NCBI RefSeq assembly: GCF_019703515.2
Contig: NC_059385.1
Coordinates: 31,126,001 to 31,190,000, forward strand
Length of the DNA: 64,000 nt
Reading direction: 5' to 3'
DNA from: Myxocyprinus asiaticus
Lineage: Eukaryota; Chordata; Actinopteri; Cypriniformes; Catostomidae
Shown: in pieces, positions 46,441-59,290 of the stretch
How the letters are laid out: every line of letters starts with the position of its first letter
Position numbering within the stretch: position 1 is the first letter of the stretch
The notes under the pieces: generated by a model
The model's input: the letters and a program-made list of their open reading frames with translations, nothing else
The model's database searches: none
Told to the model about the DNA's origin: nothing
Program-made: the position numbers and the translations under genes

Positions 46441-46929
46441 ACAGAGCTCACCGTTCACACATCCAAACCTCGCATGGTGTCATGTTACCTCCCCGTACCC
46501 ATCATTAAAATTTTCTGTGACTTGTGCCACAGTATATCATCTGTCTGCTCGGACCAGATGGGATAGCCTTCGTTGCCCTCATGCATCGATGAGCCTTGGG
46601 TGCCCAACACCCAGTCGTCGGTTTGTGGTTTGTCCCTCATCGGACCACTCTCGGTAGGTACTCACCACTGCTGACCAGGAGCACCCCACAAGCCTTGCCA
46701 TTTAAGAGATGCTGTGACCCAGTCGTCAGGCCATAACAATTTGGTCCTTGTCATAGTCGCTCAGGTCTTTACTCCTGCCCATTTCTCCTGCATTCAACAC
46801 GTTGACTACGAGAACTGATTGTTTGCTAACCATCAAATCTACCCAGACCTTGACATGTGGCCTTGTTAGGAGATGATCAACATTATTCGCTTCATCTGTG
46901 AGTGGTCATAATGTTTTGGTTCATCAGTG

Positions 46930-47899
46930 TATATTACAGCTGTAACTAATCATGACCATGGTATAAGTGAGATAATCCTTGGCAAGATGTGCTTTAAACT
47001 ATTTTAAATGCTCTTCATGTTGGGTGGTTCTTCGCCTCCACATTGTGCTTTTAAAATCATTTAACGGACACCTAGCCGTGGATTATCCCTTACATAGACT
47101 TTACGCTGTCTGCTATATGATACAGTCTAATATGTTCATCTAATATGTTAAGCAAACAATAAAAAATTAGATAGTTTAAAAATGGATAATGCCAAAAAAA
47201 CAAAACAAAACAAAAAAATGAAAAAAACGTAACATATGATAACATCACTGCACAGGTGAGCTAAATACATTCCACTGTCGCACAATGTTGGTTTTATGCA
47301 ACAAACACTTTTAAGCAATTCTTCATAACATACAAATAGTAAATATGACTCTAAATGTTTTAAAAGGAAATTTACTCGCTAACAAATTAGAATGATATTT
47401 TTGATGCGTGAAAAATCAATGCAAATTGCTCTAGGGCAGTTTTCCAGTGCAAAAATGTGCGGCCACCACACAGTGCACTGTGCCAGAAAAACAAATGAAC
47501 ATGACAACAAATACGTATTTTGACCAAGAAAAAGCATTTTATTGTTTAATTAAAAGTCATCCCTTCAAAATCAACAGTTTCATTGTCATCTCATATGCAT
47601 CATATGCTTGCAAAGTGAAGAAAATGGGTTTGTTCAATAGAGAGTTAATATAGAAGGATGTAAACTGTCTGATTGTTGAGTGTGTAAATTAGAAATGTGT
47701 ATATTAGAAATACATTTCAACAAGTGATACAGAAATCGAATGAACGATTAGTGGTTTCCAGTGAGATTTCTGCAGTTATAAGCTCTTAATTGTGAATGTT
47801 GGACAAGAACACCAGAGGGCACTGCAACATCAACATTTACAACAAATACTAGAGGAGACACATACATACAGTATATACAGTATACAGTATTCATCTTGT
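46930..47899. other. Intronic DNA, no gene seen
   Basis: Between the nested stack and the piggyBac MITE; includes A-rich tracts around 47195-47230 but no gene. Confidence 0.5.
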
Positions 47900-47903
47900 T
47901 TAA

Positions 47904-48844
47904 CCCTTGTGCAACCTTCGGAACATTTTTGTCTTTTTCATTTTAGTTTTTTCGATCATTTTGTGCCAACAACATAAATTTTGCCAAAAGTATGTATTTT
48001 TGGGGGAGTTTTGATATTTTAACTTCAGTCCTAAAATACATCTATAATACACTGTGTACACAAAATAGTTACACTCAGGACCTTAAGGACAAAAATGTCC
48101 CCATTGAAACCCATTAAAACTGCCATATTTGATCCCAGTGCCATTAAAGCATTAAATCATGAATTCTATGATATTATGCTTTCAAACCAGAGCCCTGGCT
48201 TCAAATTGTAAATTTTTAATATTTTCCACAAGATGGCACCATTTTGCTCTTGTTTAGCCTATGGAGGAAATACATGCTTTTTTCATATTTTCTGTTTGCT
48301 GTATTATAGGGCACTGCAGGCCAATTGAATACATGATGCAGCTAAAATTGTGTGGGCATGCTGGTATGGATGTCAGAGTGTGTTTTGTATATGTGTATTG
48401 AGAAGTGTGGGTGTGTGTGTAAAAACAACAGTGGCATTATGTAAACAAACTGGCATTTAAAGGGTTAAAATCCTATGAAAATTAATGAATATTTGGTAGT
48501 TATGATCAGGACTGATGTTGGTTAAAAAAAGTCAGTGAAAGTGGAAAATAATATTAATATATAATATTTTTATGGCAGTTTTGTGATGCAAACATTTTTG
48601 TCCTCTAAGGTCCCGAGTGTTTTTTTTTTTTTTTTTTTTACATTTTTATCTGACACTGCACAAAAAAATAATAATGCATCAAAATCAATGTTGTTGCTAA
48701 TCATTGACATATCCCAGAAAAAAAAAAAAAAAAAAAAAAAAAATTCCCCTTAGCATTTAGTATTTGTAAAATAATTCATTTTTTGTCCCCGAAGGACCTC
48801 TAAGTAACTTTTTTTAAAATTTATTTTTTATTGACGCACAAGGG
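47904..48844. mobile_element. Non-autonomous piggyBac-type MITE (941 bp)
   Basis: The ends CCCTTGTGC and GCACAAGGG are inverted copies and TTAA lies immediately outside both (47900-47903 and 48845-48848), the diagnostic piggyBac target duplication. No transposase. Inside, T20 (48618) and A24-plus (48718) tracts and repeated ...gacc(t)taaggacaaaaatgtcc / tttttgtcctctaaggtcc motifs in opposite orientation form subterminal inverted repeats. Confidence 0.87.
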
Positions 48845-48848
48845 TTAA

Positions 48849-49489
48849 GTATGACTATTTTGTTTGAAACATTTTAAAAAGTAATTTTCTTATGCTTTCA
48901 GTGGGGAATAAAAATATTCACTCAAGAGACTAGATTTAATTTCCTACAAAATGAAATTCTTGAGTTTCATTCTGTAATGTGACCTTTGTCTTTTTCATAG
49001 CTACATGGATCATAAAACATCATCTACTAAAATTAAATCACTGTAAAGTTCCTTCTTTTTTTTTCTGAACAGTTATGAATAAAAAGATGGTCCCTATTTT
49101 ACTGCCTTTTTCAAAAGTGCTCTGAAGAAGTCAAGGGTTATAAAAGTCACAACTGTTTCAGTTTAGATCATATACACCATGAGATATTTTAGTCTTTTAG
49201 TCTAAAATATTTTGAAATTGAGTAAGATAGTACATTAATATTTTACCCAAGTTGTGTGAGAAATATAGGTGGTGATAATTTATTGTAGATATTCAAACAT
49301 AAATGTTGCCCATATTTATCTTTTAAACGTTTCATTATTTGAAATGGACCACTTTCATAATATGAAGCTTAATATGACATAATACATTTAACAAAAACAC
49401 ATCCAGGTCGCATTTCACCCCAAAATCAAATAATTTAAAAAGGAATTTATATTTTGCATTTAAAATAAAAAAACGTTTATAAATATATA
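48849..49489. other. Intronic DNA, no gene seen
   Basis: No exon or repeat recognised. Confidence 0.5.
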
Positions 49490-49528
49490 CACTATCAGTC
49501 AAAAGTTGTGAAGCACTTACTCATTCTT

Positions 49529-49606
<78 letters not shown>

Positions 49607-50115
49607 TTTTATTTTTTTCACATTTTAGAATAATAGTAAAGTCATCAAAACTATGGAATAACATAAATGGAACTATGGGAATTATGTTGTGACTAAACAA
49701 AATCCAAAAGAAAAAAAACTGTTACATTTTAGCATCTTCAAAGTAGTCACCCTTTGCCTAGAATTTGCAGACATGTACTCTTGACATTTTCTCAACCAAC
49801 TTCTTGAGGTATCACCCTGGGATGCTTTTTAAACAGTATTGAAGGAGTTCCCATCTACGCTGGGCACTTATTGGCTGCTTTTCTTTATTATTTGGTCCAA
49901 GTCATCAATTTCAAAAATGTTATTAAATTATTAAATTAATATAGTAAATTACATTTTAGTTTTATAATGAAATAAATCAATATGGTGGCACAATTATATT
50001 TTTGTCTACAAACTAATTTCAAACATTTAAGCATACGCCTTCAGATCAAAAGTTTTTTAAGATCATGAGAATTGACGAAAATTACAGTCAAGTGTTTCAA
50101 AACTTCTGACCAGTA

Positions 50116-50118
<3 letters not shown>
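49490..50118. mobile_element. Non-autonomous Tc1-like MITE (629 bp)
   Basis: The left end CACTATCAGTCAAAAGTTGTG and the reverse complement of the right end, CACTACTGGTCAGAAGTTTTG, agree in 17 of 21 positions. TA flanks the left end; a GT/AT microsatellite has replaced the right flank. A 70-bp (AT)n at 49532-49600 lies inside. A 150-bp internal block (cctagaatttgcagacatgt...tcaccctgggatgctttttaa) looks like antisense transposase debris. Confidence 0.72.

Positions 50119-50188
<70 letters not shown>
50117..50188 (+). repeat. (GT)n(AT)n compound microsatellite
   Basis: About 9 GT then 25 AT units between the Tc1 MITE and the Sleeping Beauty-type fragment. Confidence 0.95.
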
Positions 50189-50190
<2 letters not shown>

Positions 50191-50558
50191 CAGTTGAAGT
50201 CAGAAGTTTACATGCACCTTAGCCAAATACATTTAAACTCAGTTTTTTTTTTTTTTTTTTACAATTCCTGGCATTTAATCATAGAAAACATTCGCTGTCT
50301 TAGGTCAGTTAGAATCACTACTTTATTTTAAGAATGTGAAATGTCAGAATAATAGTATAGAGCATTGCCTTTAAATTGTTTGACTTGGGTCAAACCTTCC
50401 ACAAGCTTCTCACAATAAGTTGCTGGAATTTTAGCCCATTCTTCAAGACAGAACTGGTGTAACTGAGTCAGGTTTGTAGGCCTCCTTACTCATACACACA
50501 CTTTTTCAGTTCTGCCCACAAATTTTCTATTGGATTGAGGTCAGGGCTTTGTGACCAG
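50191..50558 (-). mobile_element. Sleeping Beauty-type Tc1 fragment
   Basis: Begins (TA)CAGTTGAAGTCAGAAGTTTAC, the terminal inverted repeat of the salmonid/cyprinid Sleeping Beauty-related Tc1 group. Continues into antisense transposase C-terminus: the minus strand reads KALTSIQ and blocks related to NPIENLWAELKK and TNLTQLHQL, with stops. Truncated at about 50558 by an AGTTCACCCAAAAAT-type repeat. Confidence 0.8.
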
Positions 50559-50564
50559 AACTCA

Positions 50565-51010
50565 GAAGGTCCAAAAAAGCACATAAAGACAGCATAAAAT
50601 TAATCCATACGAATCTAGTGGTTAAATCCATTTCTTCAGAAGTGATATGATAGGTGTGGGTGAGAAACAGATCAATATTTAGGTCCTTTTTTACTGTACA
50701 TCTACACTTTCACCTTCACATCCAGATTATGATATGGAAGTGACTTTCACTTTTACATTCAGCCACCTACTGGTCAGGTCTGGTCAAAGGTGGAGATTTA
50801 TCACAAAAAAGGGCTTAAATATTGATCTGTTTCTTACCCAAACCTATCATATTGCTTCAGAAGATATGGATTTAACCACTGGAGTCTTATGGATTACTTT
50901 TATGCTGGCTTTATGTCCTTTTTGGTCCTTTTGAAAAGTCATACACATCTGGGATGACATGAGGGTGAGTAAATGGTTAGAACATTTTTGGTTGAACTAT
51001 GCCTTTAAGT
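50565..51010 (+). repeat. Right part of AGTTCACCCAAAAAT-type repeat
   Basis: Contains two inverted ~100-bp blocks (aaatccatttcttcagaagtgatatgataggtgtgggtgagaaac and its reverse complement at about 50820-50880) and the terminus gatgacatgagggtgagtaa...gttgaactatgcctttaa. Same family as 28787-29317; shares the inner block with 11219-11583. Confidence 0.72.
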
Positions 51011-51511
51011 TACTTTCCAAAAAGTTACTTTTTTTCTGCTCAAAAATAAAAAATAATGTCTATATTTCCTCTTTGTTCATTGACACGTTAGGAGGCACAC
51101 ACCCTTCAGCTGTCACATAACGCATACAAATGTACATAATAATGTAATTCATGTTTTAAATGCTACATTCTACATATGTAATATTATTTTAGAAAAATGT
51201 GTAGCCCAAGTATTCTAATTAATTTAATGTAAAGTAATACACGTTAAAGTCAGTAAGTGTAATCCGATTACAACAATTTGAAATTCAGTGTGCTATCCTA
51301 CTTTTTATACTATAAATTAGTTACAGTATTACAGTAATTAAATACTTCGTAATTAGATTACACCCATCTTGTAGTCTGAACTATGAGCAGATTAACACAT
51401 ACCAGCCGATGTTTACATAAATTCGCCTTTATGACCATGAACAACTGTGTGAACTATGTCCATTTTCATATGTGAAGAGGTTAGCCAATCACAGGAGTCC
51501 ATTTCCATATA
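51011..51511. other. Intronic DNA, no gene seen
   Basis: Nothing recognised before the Tc1 element. Confidence 0.5.
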
Positions 51512-53131
<1,620 letters not shown>

Positions 53132-53349
53132 TATAAGTCTTAAAGCTGCACTAGCAAAAATGAAATTACTCTGCGTTTTTGATGCAAGAAACCTTGACTA
53201 ACATTATAAGACTTTAAGGAAAAATTTAAATGCCAATGAGCATAATATGGCCCTAAAAGTAAAACAACAAGTTCAGCCATGCATTTCACTTGCATTTACA
53301 AAAAAAGATACATTTGCTTGAATCTGATCATTATTTGTTCTATGTGTAG

Positions 53350-53482
53350 ATATTTGTTGGCGAGATCTCAATGTACATCATGAAGTCCACTAGAGAATTT
53401 CTCATCGCCCAGGAGAAAACCATCGTGACGGGGGAATGCTGCTATCTGAATCCTCTTTTCCGCAGAATCATCAGGTTTATTG
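53350..53482 (+). CDS. plppr1: plppr1 internal coding exon B
   Basis: This 133-nt exon begins in phase 0 (IFVGEISMYIMKSTREF) after acceptor tatgtgtag and ends after the first base of a Gly codon, with donor gtgagt at 53483. It encodes the end of membrane helix 2, the cytoplasmic loop with IAQEKTIVTGECCYLNP, and the start of helix 3 (RRIIRF). The intron before it is 23.3 kb and carries the nested transposon stack; the closest transposon, a 1.62-kb Tc1 element, ends 218 bp upstream. Phase and protein continuity with the flanking exons are exact. Confidence 0.95.
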
Positions 53483-53589
53483 GTGAGTCCTCCGGTTTGA
53501 TCAGTGTCAATGTACTTTGGTGGACTGATATAGATTTTTCAGTGGTGGGTGCTGATATCTCAGTAGCAGGGTGATAAAATATACCAATG

Positions 53590-53745
53590 TGTATCAATGT
53601 TTCCTAACCCTGTTCCTGGAGGGCCCCCAACAGAATGCATTTTTGATTTCTCCCTTTTCTGACATATTTCAGGTCTTAAAGCACTCTATAATTAATGAGT
53701 TGAATCAAGTGTGAAAGATTAGGGACACATTCAAAATGTGCAGTG
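53590..53745. repeat. TTCCTAACCCTGTTCCTGGAGGGCC-type repeat fragment
   Basis: gtttcctaaccctgttcctggagggcccccaacag followed by ttaatgagttgaatcaagtgtg resembles a widespread teleost non-autonomous DNA repeat of hAT type. Only one end is clear. Confidence 0.5.
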
Positions 53746-56265
53746 CATTCCAAATGCATAAATAATACCTTTTGTAGGGCACTTTGAAATGGAGAACAAT
53801 CATCACTGCCACTGTGTAGGGTTGTTTCAAATGGGAATGCTCAAAATAATAACTTCAAAAGGCCCTTCCAAATTAACGTTTTTGTAGGATTCAACTGTTA
53901 AACACTTCGCTCCCAAAAAAAAAGTTTAAAATATGTATTTATTAGAATAAATGAAACAAATGTTTAAAATATAAAGCATTCAGAATGTCTTCATAAGTCT
54001 AACCATTTTAAAACATGCTCTTTTTGGTTTGCATTTTAAAAGTGGTTATTAATGAGTAGGGCTGAAACTTGTCGAATAGTTCTTTGATCTCATGGGACGT
54101 AACATGAGATCATTTTAAACTCTAAAGATGATTCGTTTTATCCAGAGAATGCTACAACCCAAGAGTCCAGACACTCCAAAGTACCCAAAATTATGTAGAT
54201 GGCAAAGTAAAATACAGAATCGATGTTGTCGTGAAATAAAGCGCAGCTGGCGTTCCGCGGCAGCAAAATTTGAGAGATTGAAACTGCTCCCAGCTGATGA
54301 ACACTCTCTTGTGCATGCATGTTTGTATAGCCTTCATTTCTCAAAACAATGATTGACTGAGTTTCTAGAGAAAGCTGTTTCTTTTTTTGCCATTTTTGGC
54401 CTAATATTGACCTTAAGACATGCCAGTCTATTGCATACTGTTGCAACTCAAAAACAAAGACAACATTAAGCTTTATTTAACGAACCAAATAGCTTTCAAC
54501 TGTGTTTGATATAATGGCAAGTGATTTTCTAGTATCAAATTAGCAATTTAGTATGATTACTCAAGGATAAGGTGTTGGAGTGATGGCTGCTGGAAATGAG
54601 GCCTGTCTATATTTAATAAGAAAATTACTTTTTTCAAATAGTGATGGTGCTGTTTTTTACATCAGTAATGTCCTGACTATACTTTGTGATTTGGTTGAAT
54701 GCCACTTTGGTGAATTATATTACCAATTTCCTTCTGAAACGGCTAAATCTGTACCGCCAGTGTTTGTGCATATAATCAGATGTGGCTTATTTGTTGCGTT
54801 TTTTTAATGAAACATGAACAGAATATGAAAAAAAGCATCACACAAGATTACTTAGAGCAGATGCTTCCAATTAAAACGAGCCCAAATACAACTTGATTTG
54901 ATTTGATGCATAAATCTTGAGTTAATCTTCAAGAAGCGCTGAGCTCCTTGACATGCTGAGCGGCTGAAGGAAAGTCGGCTGCTCCTTTGTCCTAGTGACT
55001 GTCAGTTGGATGCAGCTTAGTGATGCAACTTAGTGTTTTTATTTCTCTCAACAACATGATTTTGATCAGGTGTGACTTTATTTCCAGAAAATATGGTATG
55101 TACATTTAGAATATTTACATATTAAGAAAATGTGACCAGTGCTTGTCCACGCAAAACTCAACACCACAATTCTACGGTGCTGTGGGTGGTTCCCAGTGCA
55201 TCCGTTTGTGGTTGCTAAGGCTTTCCGAGTAGTTTTCATCCAATTTTCTTGGTTCTTTGTGGGGGTTTTTCAAAACCGTTATATTTAAATTTTGGTATGT
55301 TAGGGATTTTGGAAAATGCTTTAATGAGCTTTCAGAAGTTAAAATACAACACATATCGTGATCCACTGTTTTTTTTTTTTTTTTTATGGTATTTTGATTT
55401 ACAAGAGAGATTTTAAAGTAAAAGCTGAACTGTGCTCCGCTGTGGCTGTTTTATTGATTAGGAACTGACATGACAGGAGGAACACGACACTACCTCCAAA
55501 ACACATCAATTGTAAATGTTTGCTACAGACATTTTGGCCCACACAATCAGCAAAACCTCATAATAAAATTTCACATGCTGTTTTAATGCTGTGATATCTG
55601 CAGGATCTTGGTTTAGTACACATTTGCTATGTTGCCCACCATGCTGCACTCTAGCACTGATGTGAAATGAAATTATAAACATGATACTGGCCCTGATGCA
55701 TAATTCAATGCATCTCAAGTAATGGTATCCACTGAGGCTTGGTAATGCAGTGATATGTACCATATCAAGGCCTTTCCACAGTCTCAAGCAATCGTGACCA
55801 AAGAGCATTCCAGACCACTTGTGTAGATGGCAGCGTGCCTCAACAAACCTCACAAGCTGCTCAGCCACAGAATGAGAGCCAGTCACACAAGACGTGTTCT
55901 TGAGACGCAATATTTTAAGTTTCAAGTACTTTTAACTTAACACAGCGTCCTACGCTTTTGGCCTTTATGACACTGAAAACCAGGGAGATGTTTCAAAAGC
56001 GTCCATCTAACACACATGAACAAAGACTGAAAATTAACATTTTAAACTCAATTGCAAAATAGTTTGCTGTCGACCGTAGGCTTGTTCGATGATATGGGAA
56101 TAAAACAAACTTTTTGTATTTTCTAATTAATGCTTTACTCATATACCACAATAATGCAATATATTTCTATCTGAATTATTGTATTTATTATACGCCATAC
56201 ATTAAATTATTTATATATATATTTATATTGAATTATATTTATTTGGGGGCCTTTCTCAGCAAATA
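53746..56265. other. plppr1 intron, no gene seen
   Basis: Includes a 139-codon minus-strand open frame (55925-55506) that has no recognisable domain; see findings. A gggctgaaacttgtcgaata fragment at 54059 looks like a hAT-type end. T18 tract at 55367. Confidence 0.5.
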
Positions 56266-56430
56266 ATGATTATATGTGATTAATTGCGATTAATTATATT
56301 AATTCATTAGCGTGTCATATAATTATTTTGATTACAAATATTAATTTATTTGACAGCCCTAGTAACAACATGAGGGTGAGTAAATGATGAAAGGATTTCA
56401 TTTTTTTGGGTGAACTATTCCTTTCACATC
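56266..56430. repeat. hAT-like end joined to AGTTCACCCAAAAAT-type end
   Basis: tgattaattgcgattaatta...atttgacagccctag (56275-56362) matches the GATTAATCGCGATTAAT...GGCTGTCAA type of teleost hAT MITE. It is followed by catgagggtgagtaaatgat...ttgggtgaactattccttt (56370-56425), the right end of the family complete at 28787. Confidence 0.65.
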
Positions 56431-56758
56431 ATTCCTTGTAAGATCACACAATGAGTTGGAAAATTTACATCTGAGAAAGCTCTGATAACTATAGAGGACA
56501 TCATAATTACATGCATAAGAAAGTGTAGTAGAGTAGTTGTGTTTATGCAAAATGGTGTATGCAAATTTTGCATTTGCTCTAGTGGGCATCTGTAATTACT
56601 AAAGATAAGAATAACAGATTGTTTCATCAAGACTGCATTGGTATTCATGGGAGTCGTTTTAAGCCCTTGTCTGATTTGCTTATGTTTTCCTTGTCTTGAT
56701 TAGGAGTAACAGCCTGAATTATTTAATTTTTTTTTTTTTTTGCTGTTTCTCACCGCAG

Positions 56759-57009
56759 GTGTCTTTGCGTTTGGCCTGTTTGCCACTGACATCTTTGTCA
56801 ACGCTGGTCAGGTAGTGACTGGCAGTCTGGCGCCATATTTCCTGAGTGTCTGCAAGCCAAATTATACGGGGATGGACTGTCACGTAAACCACCAGTTCAT
56901 CGCAAATGGCAAAATCTGCACTGGGAACCAGGTGGTGGTGGAGAGAGCCAGGAGATCCTTCCCGTCCAAAGACGCTTCGCTTGGTGTCTACTCGGCCGTC
57001 TACGTCACT
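56759..57009 (+). CDS. plppr1: plppr1 internal coding exon C
   Basis: This 251-nt exon completes the split Gly codon and reads VFAFGLFATDIFVNAGQVV. The acceptor follows a long T tract (caccgcag) and the donor is gtaaga at 57010. It encodes helix 3, an extracellular loop with a KPNYTG glycosylation sequon, and the start of helix 4. It spans the regions aligned with catalytic motifs C1 and C2 of true lipid phosphate phosphatases. Where active enzymes have KxxxxxxRP this protein has QVVTGSLAP, and where they have PSGH it has PSKD. The phosphatase nucleophile environment is therefore missing, as expected for the PLPPR branch. Confidence 0.95.
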
Positions 57010-58367
57010 GTAAGAGACTGGAGTGTGAATCAGAAATATAGTCTGCAATTGCATTTGTCTTCTGTTGTATTAGTATGTGTTGATACTTCAATAGGAAAGT
57101 CATTTTTTTTTAATTGGCTCATACTTTAAAGGGTTGTTAATATTTTATGTTTTGATTGCATCATAGGACTAGGCTTTTGAAAAGCATTTAGTACCGTGAA
57201 AATATAGCTACACTGCATAGAAGAAAAAATTGTTCTTAAGTTAGAATCTTCACCTTTGAGTTTGAAATGCAAATGTATTACTTAGTATTACTTAGAGACA
57301 TACATAACATAATAATCTATGAAATGCACTTCATTGCAGTTTGTTAGCAGCATGCTAACTAGAAATTCTGAGACACTTTGCAGTCGTACTTAGGGCTATT
57401 CGGACCTAGAGGGATATGACAAAAACAATTGTGAAACCTGTAAATGTCCTGGTCATATTTAACCCCATATCAAAAAAAAAAAAAAAAAGATTTTTCATAA
57501 AGAAAATGAAGCCTACATTGTCACTTTGCATTGTGACATTATTTTCAGTACAATTAAGCATATTTTACCACCCAATTTTTATTACCTGCAAACATCCATT
57601 TTTTTCATTTATAATTATTGCATAACTGTAATATTTTTACTATAGATGCTGTTGTATGATTTTTTTTTTATTTTTTTATTAAAATCAACAAAAATTAAAG
57701 GCAGTACCAAGGAAGTATGTATAAATCCTTTACAATTTAAATATATATATATATATATATATATATAATTCATTTATTTAGTTGCGGTAAGAAGATTATC
57801 ACAATGACCATATTGTTTTTTTCTTTTTGCTTTCAAGTAAAGAGAGTTGATGGATAAATTCTATGTAGCTGCCATGAAAACAAAGTCACAGTGTAAAACA
57901 TCTTAACTGCCATTAAATTGGCTTAATTCAGCTATATGTAAAATATAATTATTGTTTGTTTCTTTTAATTTCTCAGTAAAATATGTCCAGGCCATGTTCT
58001 TAACAGGTTTTGTGAAAATCACCCATGACTTTAAGAAAAGTTTGCATACCTGAATGAAAGCAAAACGATACAGAAATATATCAGTGTATTGATAATGGTG
58101 TTCTACCATTAGTAATAATAATAGTAAAGCTGTTATATTAGATATGGTTTTAGGTAGGTATAGTATACTGTATATGGGTGAATCTCAAGATTTTTAGCAT
58201 TGTGACATTTTTATAATTTTATTTTTTATTGCTGACAATTCAGCACATTGTATTTGACACACTGTAATTTCCATTACAAAATTATATTCCTAATTTTGTT
58301 ATAAAAATACTGTAATAGATGTTTATTTTTAACAGCATAAAATATAGCCGCAAATGGCAATTATCGG
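57010..58367. other. plppr1 intron between exons C and D, no gene seen
   Basis: AT-rich, with A-tract (57473), T-tract (57660) and (AT)n (57743-57768). No gene recognised. Confidence 0.5.
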
Positions 58368-59290
58368 GGGCCAAGCACATGTGAAAAGATTACCAAAATC
58401 ATCAAATTTTAATAGAATATTTCCTGTGGATGCTGTGTACACAGTTGTTTTTGGTTCAGATTTCAACTGCTGTGATCACAGTTGCACAATTAGGATTTTC
58501 TTAAGTTATAGCGGCACCTAGTATCGGAAATTGATGAAAATTGGCACGTGCCTTCAGAGTGTTCTGTTGTCCAGGTGTTAGTTTTGTTAAGTTTGGATAT
58601 TGCGCTCACAACATGCACTATGTGGCCAAAATTTTGTGGACACCATATATGCTTGATGAACATTTAATTTCATAATCATAGGCCAGACACCCTAAAATGT
58701 ATGGAGTATAATTATGATTTGTCTTGACTGGAATTAATGGAGTAACCATTTTGGCCATATAGTGTATATGCCAAGTCGGTATGGGCCACACCCTAAAAAC
58801 ATTTTGGCTTATATCTTCCAAACGACATGACGAATCAAATTTCATTTGAAAAGATGATGCATACAAAATGTTGTGTGAATCAGACAAAAGGCTCAGGAAG
58901 AGTTCGAAAAAGTGGTAGAATTTTTCTTGTGGAAATGGAAACCATGACCATATGATTTGGGGGCACTGAAGGATTCAGAGAAAATACTGTTTTTTTTTTT
59001 TTTTTTTTTTTTTTTTTATTCCAGCCCTTATGGTTCAGGAGTTATTAGTGAAAAAGCGTAACTCCAATTTGCTTTGATGAATAAAAATTATTTTGATTAC
59101 CTTTTGTCAAGAGTGTCTGAAGATGATGTAGTCCTAAATTTGCGTGAATTCGCAGGAGTTCGAAAAAGTGGTAAAATTTTATGAAAGGAATCCGTGGAAT
59201 TTTGATTCAAACCTTCACGGTTCCACCGTTATTAGCGAAAACATACATTATTATTGTAGTGCCACCTAGTGGTGGATGGGAATGTGTGTA
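58368..59290. repeat. GGGGCCAAGCAC-type repeat with internal duplication
   Basis: Begins cgggggccaagcacatgtga, the usual start of a common teleost repeat. A roughly 260-bp unit is duplicated: aggaagagttcgaaaaagtggtagaatttt...ccagcccttatggttcagg (58890-59045) and caggagttcgaaaaagtggtaaaatttt...caaaccttcacggttccacc (59151-59230). A T27 tract is at 58991. A 149-bp MITE sits inside at 58616. Confidence 0.6.
58616..58764. mobile_element. 149-bp mariner/Tc1-like MITE
   Basis: CACTATGTGGCCAAAATTTTG and the reverse complement of the right end, CACTATATGGCCAAAATGGTT, form about 20-bp terminal inverted repeats; TA follows the right end. Nested in the GGGGCCAAGCAC-type repeat. Confidence 0.78.

Larger units (their letters stand above)
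38377..46503 (-). mobile_element. L1-clade LINE inserted in the Tc1, minus strand
   Basis: ORF1 and ORF2 relics in L1 order run from about 46500 down to about 38640, with a 3' untranslated part to 38377. Near-duplicated 11-mers ATTAACATTTT (38366) and ATTAAAATTTT (46504) flank it within the Tc1 transposase. It is interrupted by an L2 at 40485-43873. The inter-ORF region has a degenerate tandem duplication of about 445 bp (gctaggc(a/g)gaaccagcacaa at 45160 and 45605). Confidence 0.82.
31545..46782 (-). pseudogene. Tc1 transposase pseudogene in three pieces
   Basis: On the minus strand it starts at 46782 (MGRSKDLSDYDK) and passes through a helix-turn-helix relic to about 46506. It resumes at 38376-38076 with MFCWETLGPAIHMDVNLTRT and HPFMATVFPD, and ends at 31674-31545 with a relic of the QQD-APCHT block (here SFSRIMRPATLHTLF after decay) and PGHQIPQISIQL, aligned with the NSPDLNPIE motif region. 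Frameshifts and stops occur in every piece. The class is DDE transposase acting at TA sites; this copy is dead. Confidence 0.82.
31545..46929 (-). mobile_element. Tc1-like transposon, outermost layer of a five-element nest
   Basis: Three pieces on the minus strand form one Tc1-type element: 46506-46929 (terminus plus transposase N-terminus), 38076-38376 (middle) and 31545-31674 (C-terminal third). The right terminus, read inward, is CACTGATGAACCAAAACATT with TA outside it. The left terminus is missing. The gaps are exactly a Gypsy element (31675-38070, 5-bp duplication) and an L1 (about 38377-46503, 11-bp near-duplication). Without its insertions the element would be under 1 kb. Confidence 0.87.

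Noticed and set aside
45881..46566. Plus-strand frames of 114-143 codons
   Set aside because: Antisense to L1 ORF1.
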